NCBI GenBank assembly: GCA_938075675.1
Contig: CALJHE010000014.1
Coordinates: 1 to 64,000, forward strand
DNA: 64,000 bases
Direction: 5' to 3'
Origin: Candidatus Poseidoniaceae archaeon
GTDB lineage: Archaea; Thermoplasmatota; Poseidoniia; Poseidoniales; Poseidoniaceae
Shown here: piece by piece, positions 60,526-64,000 of the stretch
Layout: each line of letters begins with the position of its first letter
Position numbering within the stretch: position 1 is the first letter of the stretch
Translations under genes and position numbers: made by a program
Notes under the pieces: generated by a model
The model's input: only the letters and a program-made list of their open reading frames with translations
Database searches by the model: none
Told to the model about the DNA's origin: nothing

Positions 60526-62069
60526 CAACAATTTCACTCGACGGCCACACTCTCACACCTTCCGAAGTTATGCGTATCGCAACAGGTGATGCAGTTGTCG
60601 AGGTGTCCAAAGATGCACTTGCCCGTGTTGAATCAGCCCGTTCTGTTGTTGAGCGAATACTCTCAAACGACGATACGGTCTATGGCATCAATACTGGCTT
60701 TGGAGCACTCGTGCACCAACGAATCTCACCCGATGATTTGACACAACTGCAGATAAATCTCATCCGTTCACACGCTACAGCAATTGGCGAATTGATGTCG
60801 AAAGAGTCAGTTCGTGCAATGATGGCTGTCAGAATTAATTCTCTTGCTAAAGGCAACTCTGGCGTCCACCCAGATGTTCTGACACAAATTGTGAACTTCC
60901 TCAATTTTGATATTACGCCAGCCATCCCGCGAATCGGCAGCCTCGGTGCAAGTGGCGACCTTGCTCCACTGTCTCATATGGCTATGGCGCTCATTGGTGA
61001 AGGCGAAGTTCTTACATCAGACGGTTTGACTGAACCGGCCAAGAACCAGTTAAGGCATCATGGATTAATTCCACTCGAATTACGTGCGAAAGACGGATTA
61101 TCTCTTATCAACGGTACGAGCCAAATGTGTAGTTTTCTCACCCTCTCTGAGCAGCGTCTCTCAAATCTTATCATTTATGCAGACATGGTGCTTTGCACTT
61201 CCATTGAAGCAAGGCAAGCAAGCGTTACGCCTGCGGATGAACGCGTTCACAAGGCGAGACCGCATCAAGGGCAACTCGCCGTATCACAACGGATTCGTAC
61301 CCTTTTAGCCAACTCGCCAATTATGGCCTCACATGCTGACTGTGACCAAGTGCAAGATGCCTACTCTTTTCGTTGCGCACCGCAAGTCCATGGGGCTGTT
61401 TATGAGCGCTATTCAGCCCTTCAAAATACATTGAATATCGAACTGAACAGTGCCACTGACAATCCATTGGTCTTCCCCGATCATGCAAACCCCGGACCGC
61501 ACGAAGTCGTTTCACAGGGAAATTTCCATGGAGAAGTATTAGCATTGACCGCTGATTCGATGTCTGCTGCAGTGTTTGAGTTGGCTTCGATTTCCGAGCG
61601 GAGAATAGACCAAATGCTAGATCCTGCCCGTAGTGGGATGCCAGCATTCCTCGCAAAAGACTCAGGCCTTGAGTCCGGCCTCATGATTGTCCAATATGTG
61701 GCTGGCGCTTCGCTTTCCGAATTGCATGGGCATGCAGCACCCCGTTCAATTTTTTCAACCTCGACCTCTGCTGGGCAGGAAGATCATGTAAGTATGGGAG
61801 CAACTGCAACCTGGAACCTCTTTCAAGCAACCTCTCGTCTTGCGGAAGTCTTGGCATGTGAATTGGTTGTAGCATGCGAAGCATTAGAACTCAATCCAAT
61901 CGAGCCTTCTCCATATGTATCCGCTCTTAAGCAACGGGTTCGCACGATTGTTCAGCCACTCTCAGGCGACCGCAGTACCAGTTCAGATCTTATTGCTGTA
62001 GCCAGTGAACTGCTTGATTCAAAGTGGCTCGCCCGGATTGAGGCGGAAGTAGGAAGGCTCAACCGTTAA
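60522..62069 (+). CDS. hutH: Histidine ammonia-lyase
   Basis: Deaminates histidine to urocanate. The self-forming MIO cofactor comes from Ala143-Ser144-Gly145 in GSLGASGDLAPL; YGINTGFGALV near the N-terminus, LINGTSQM and QDAYSFRCAPQVHG are further hallmarks. The length (515) is normal. ATG 60522 follows a perfect AGGAGG inside the end of hutU. The order hutU-hutH with overlap indicates one operon. The next enzyme, imidazolonepropionase (HutI), is not in the window. Confidence 0.95.
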   Translation: MTTISLDGHTLTPSEVMRIATGDAVVEVSKDALARVESARSVVERILSNDDTVYGINTGFGALVHQRISPDDLTQLQINLIRSHATAIGELMSKESVRAMMAVRINSLAKGNSGVHPDVLTQIVNFLNFDITPAIPRIGSLGASGDLAPLSHMAMALIGEGEVLTSDGLTEPAKNQLRHHGLIPLELRAKDGLSLINGTSQMCSFLTLSEQRLSNLIIYADMVLCTSIEARQASVTPADERVHKARPHQGQLAVSQRIRTLLANSPIMASHADCDQVQDAYSFRCAPQVHGAVYERYSALQNTLNIELNSATDNPLVFPDHANPGPHEVVSQGNFHGEVLALTADSMSAAVFELASISERRIDQMLDPARSGMPAFLAKDSGLESGLMIVQYVAGASLSELHGHAAPRSIFSTSTSAGQEDHVSMGATATWNLFQATSRLAEVLACELVVACEALELNPIEPSPYVSALKQRVRTIVQPLSGDRSTSSDLIAVASELLDSKWLARIEAEVGRLNR

Positions 62070-62986
62070 TCTGCAAAGTAGATTTTTGCAAGTTCTTCAA
62101 GCCCGGTCAATTGTCGAATCCTGAACCTCGCCGATGTTTCTTCGCTTGCAGTAAGCATTCCACTGTTTGCTGTAATGTAACGGTCAAGTTCGACTGCTTG
62201 ACGTACTTTTTCTTCCACTCTAGCATACAACGCGTACGATTGTTCAATGTCCGTAGCATTGAGTGCAGGCTCAACTTCCGATACATCAAGACCCATTCTC
62301 CTCCATTGAAGTATGCGCTTACGAAGCAGTGAATTGGTAAATCCATTGTAAGGAAGCCGTGTCAACTGTACCAGTTGGGGTGAACCATCGTCAAGAAGAG
62401 TCACTGGTATCGAACCTATAACTTCGTTTTTCATTTCATGGGAGTCATGCTGTTCAATAATTTCAGTAGATGCCTCAGATGGTGAGCTGAGTTCAATGCT
62501 CGGTGCTTCACGACGAAGTCTGGCAAGCCATTGCGGGTTAAAGGCAAGTGTGCGGATGGGTATGAGAATAGTCCATTGTTTCCTGTGAACAGACTCCCTG
62601 AGCACCCGGATGAAACCCAGAGTATTGTCTTCTCCATTTTGCGTAACAAGCCACTCGAGTCCTTCGAGAACCACGACTCCGTTATGGTTGGAGAGGTGCG
62701 CTAAGATCATCCTTGAGATTTCATCGAGGTCGGGCCGTATCGCTCCATCTGTAATTCGTTCAGTCAACCAATACGCCTCAACGCTGTTAATGTCCAGATG
62801 CTCGAGCAATCGCCGGTGAGGTAGCCGAGAAAACAACAGCACATGGCCATCCTTGGACTGACTTTTACGGTCAACCCAAGCCAGAGTTTCCTCGTCGGTC
62901 ACAAATTCACACGTGTATATTTTTCCGATTTCCAATTCTTCACCCCCGCCGGATTTGACCGCTCGTATTACGAGTTCATCATTCAA
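62066..62986 (-). CDS. DUF835 family protein
   Basis: 306-residue soluble protein with a DUF835-type core: AYWLTER, then NGVVVLEGLEWLV and WTILIPIRTLAF, the pattern of this euryarchaeal family of unknown function. The fold has been compared to KaiC/RecA-like sensor modules, but no Walker motif is seen here. The C-terminal ~100 residues are helical. It overlaps hutH by four bases on the opposite strand and is divergent from the EF-hand gene with only 51 bases between. Confidence 0.7.
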   Translation of the reverse strand: MNDELVIRAVKSGGGEELEIGKIYTCEFVTDEETLAWVDRKSQSKDGHVLLFSRLPHRRLLEHLDINSVEAYWLTERITDGAIRPDLDEISRMILAHLSNHNGVVVLEGLEWLVTQNGEDNTLGFIRVLRESVHRKQWTILIPIRTLAFNPQWLARLRREAPSIELSSPSEASTEIIEQHDSHEMKNEVIGSIPVTLLDDGSPQLVQLTRLPYNGFTNSLLRKRILQWRRMGLDVSEVEPALNATDIEQSYALYARVEEKVRQAVELDRYITANSGMLTASEETSARFRIRQLTGLEELAKIYFAD

Positions 62987-63037
62987 AGTCTATGAATCAT
63001 TATATCCGGCGATGCACTCGGGAGAACAGGTGTGGAA

Positions 63038-64000
63038 ATGTCCGACGAGACGAAAGATGAAGTCGCTATGGCTGAATGTGGAGCATGCAGGGCAATTGTC
63101 CCTCTAAATTCCGAGAACTGTCCTGAATGTAACATTTCTTTTTCAGGTGTGTCGGACGAAGCACTCGGTGAGTGTGGTGCCTGCCATGGATTGGTCGCCC
63201 TTGACTCAACTAAATGCAGCCACTGCGGGACAATTTTTGTTGCTGACGATGTTGTTGAAGTTTTACGTAAGTGGCTTGAAACAACCGGTATTACCATCCC
63301 AACACTCTTCAAAAAGTTCGACACAAATAACGATAACCTCATCGATTCCTCTGAATTGAAGACGGGTCTTCTGAGCTTGAACTTGGCAGACTTACCACCG
63401 TCACAAGTTGAACGACTGGTGAAAACCATCGACGAAGACGGTGATGGACAAATCGACCTCTCTGAACTCCATGAAACCATTACTGGTGAAAAATTAGAAC
63501 CTGAGGACACTGCTGCCGAGGAAACAGTTTCTACGGACGATGAAACGGTTTCAGATGAAGACGATGATGTGGTTGCTGAAGGGGCAGACTTGGAGAATGA
63601 CTCCTCTGAAGAGGAGGAGATAGATTCTGTAGAGGTAGACACTTCAGAGAATGAAGATGCGTCTGATGATGACCTTGAATTGGATGATGCTGAGGAAGTG
63701 GATGAACCTGAAAGTGAAGACGATTCTTTAGAGGATTCAACGGAAGTCGAAGATTATGAAGAAGACGAACTTGACGAAGATTATGTTGAGGAAATGGAGG
63801 ATGCCCTCGATGACATTGCCGACGAAATCCCATCACATCAATCGATTTTACAATTGATTTCTGATGCAATGGACGAGACAGGAGACTCTCCAAACAAATT
63901 TTTCAACGCCCTCGACAAGGATGGCAATGGTCATATTTCGGCAGCTGAATTTAGAAGTTCAATCTCTGATCTTATCGGCTCGGAAGTTTCATACAAAGAC
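63038..64000 (+). CDS. EF-hand protein with N-terminal zinc ribbons and acidic linker, 3'-truncated
   Basis: The frame stays open to the right edge (321 residues visible). Residues 14-31 and 46-63 form two Cys-rich zinc ribbons (CGACRAIV ... CPEC; CGACHGLV ... CSHC). Two canonical EF-hand loops follow: residues 95-106 (DTNNDNLIDSSE) and 132-143 (DEDGDGQIDLSE). A ~120-residue Asp/Glu/Ser-rich linker comes next, then a third EF loop at 293-304 (DKDGNGHISAAE). ATG 63038 follows AGGTG. No signal peptide is seen, so it is probably cytosolic and calcium-binding; its function is unknown. At least one more EF-hand may lie beyond the edge. Confidence 0.8.
   Translation, partial: MSDETKDEVAMAECGACRAIVPLNSENCPECNISFSGVSDEALGECGACHGLVALDSTKCSHCGTIFVADDVVEVLRKWLETTGITIPTLFKKFDTNNDNLIDSSELKTGLLSLNLADLPPSQVERLVKTIDEDGDGQIDLSELHETITGEKLEPEDTAAEETVSTDDETVSDEDDDVVAEGADLENDSSEEEEIDSVEVDTSENEDASDDDLELDDAEEVDEPESEDDSLEDSTEVEDYEEDELDEDYVEEMEDALDDIADEIPSHQSILQLISDAMDETGDSPNKFFNALDKDGNGHISAAEFRSSISDLIGSEVSYKD

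Noticed and set aside
62983-63642. Long minus-strand frame encoding a Ser-rich protein opposite the EF-hand gene
   Set aside because: It mirrors the Asp/Glu codons of the EF-hand gene; the plus strand has zinc ribbons, EF loops and a ribosome-binding site, so the Ser-rich frame is a shadow.

Overview
This window reads as one contiguous, densely coded stretch of an archaeal chromosome, most plausibly a mesophilic planktonic euryarchaeon of the Thermoplasmatota, such as Marine Group II (Ca. Poseidoniales). That assignment is inference from gene content. Seen directly are the archaeal information genes: exosome Rrp4/Rrp41/Rrp42 with SBDS, L37Ae, Pcc1 and prefoldin beta; S12-S7-EF-2; PriS; archaeal-type ProRS and MetRS; proteasome alpha and PAN; MBF1; Tsr3; KptA; Dph6. 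The lipid genes are also archaeal (isopentenyl phosphate kinase, UbiD-type decarboxylase, GGPP synthase). Several catabolic or redox genes look bacterial in type: histidine degradation, a YdeP-type molybdoenzyme with FdhD, and the futalosine menaquinone route. I saw no tRNA, rRNA, CRISPR array, insertion sequence or phage gene, and no gene-free stretch over about 200 bases.

Layout. 1-8738: the end of purB, dph6 on the other strand, then psmA and the exosome superoperon running into a DHH phosphoesterase and a repeat protein. 8735-11476 (minus): Nudix hydrolase, TPR-like protein, UbiD family decarboxylase. 11678-15567: rps12, rps7, EF-2, MOSC protein. 15560-18241 (minus): an IPP isomerase/prenyl synthase fusion and isopentenyl phosphate kinase. 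18346-24646: KptA, a thiolase with a divergent DUF35-like partner, zinc-ribbon proteins, an actin-like ATPase and a membrane protein. 24698-33105 (minus): an unknown protein, proS, two small membrane proteins, transaldolase, MazG, split transketolase, OPT transporter. 33229-46468: Ca2+-type P-ATPase, mqnE, mqnA and mqnD (interrupted by a large WD40 membrane protein on the other strand), a half-length deoxyhypusine-hydroxylase-like protein, priS, and a group of low-complexity and membrane proteins. 46454-64000: CNNM/CorC-type protein, metG, two folate/formimino genes, PAN, MBF1, Tsr3, FdhD, YdeP-type oxidoreductase, MFS transporter, hutU, hutH, a DUF835 protein, and an EF-hand protein cut by the right edge.

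How the genes fit together. Isoprenoid lipid synthesis is represented by thiolase/DUF35, UbiD (probable anhydromevalonate phosphate decarboxylase), isopentenyl phosphate kinase and the fused isomerase/GGPP synthase, in three separate blocks. Histidine can be followed to urocanate, imidazolonepropionate and, after a step not encoded here (HutI), formiminoglutamate and one-carbon folate. The non-oxidative pentose phosphate branch is represented by transaldolase and the two transketolase subunits. Menaquinone genes point to a quinone-based respiratory chain. Translation quality is represented by EF-2 with its diphthamide histidine and the Dph6 that completes that modification.

The observations I would check first are the single-pair HE-motif DOHH-like protein at 41431-41919, the IPP isomerase-prenyl synthase fusion at 15560-17317, the cysteine-poor DUF35-like partner of the thiolase at 20652-21503, the orphan actin-like ATPase at 22691-23716, and the EF-hand/zinc-ribbon protein at 63038-64000. 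Adjacent convergent genes usually touch or overlap by 4-16 bases. The one with a gap (24647-24697) carries a perfect 9-base-pair hairpin.
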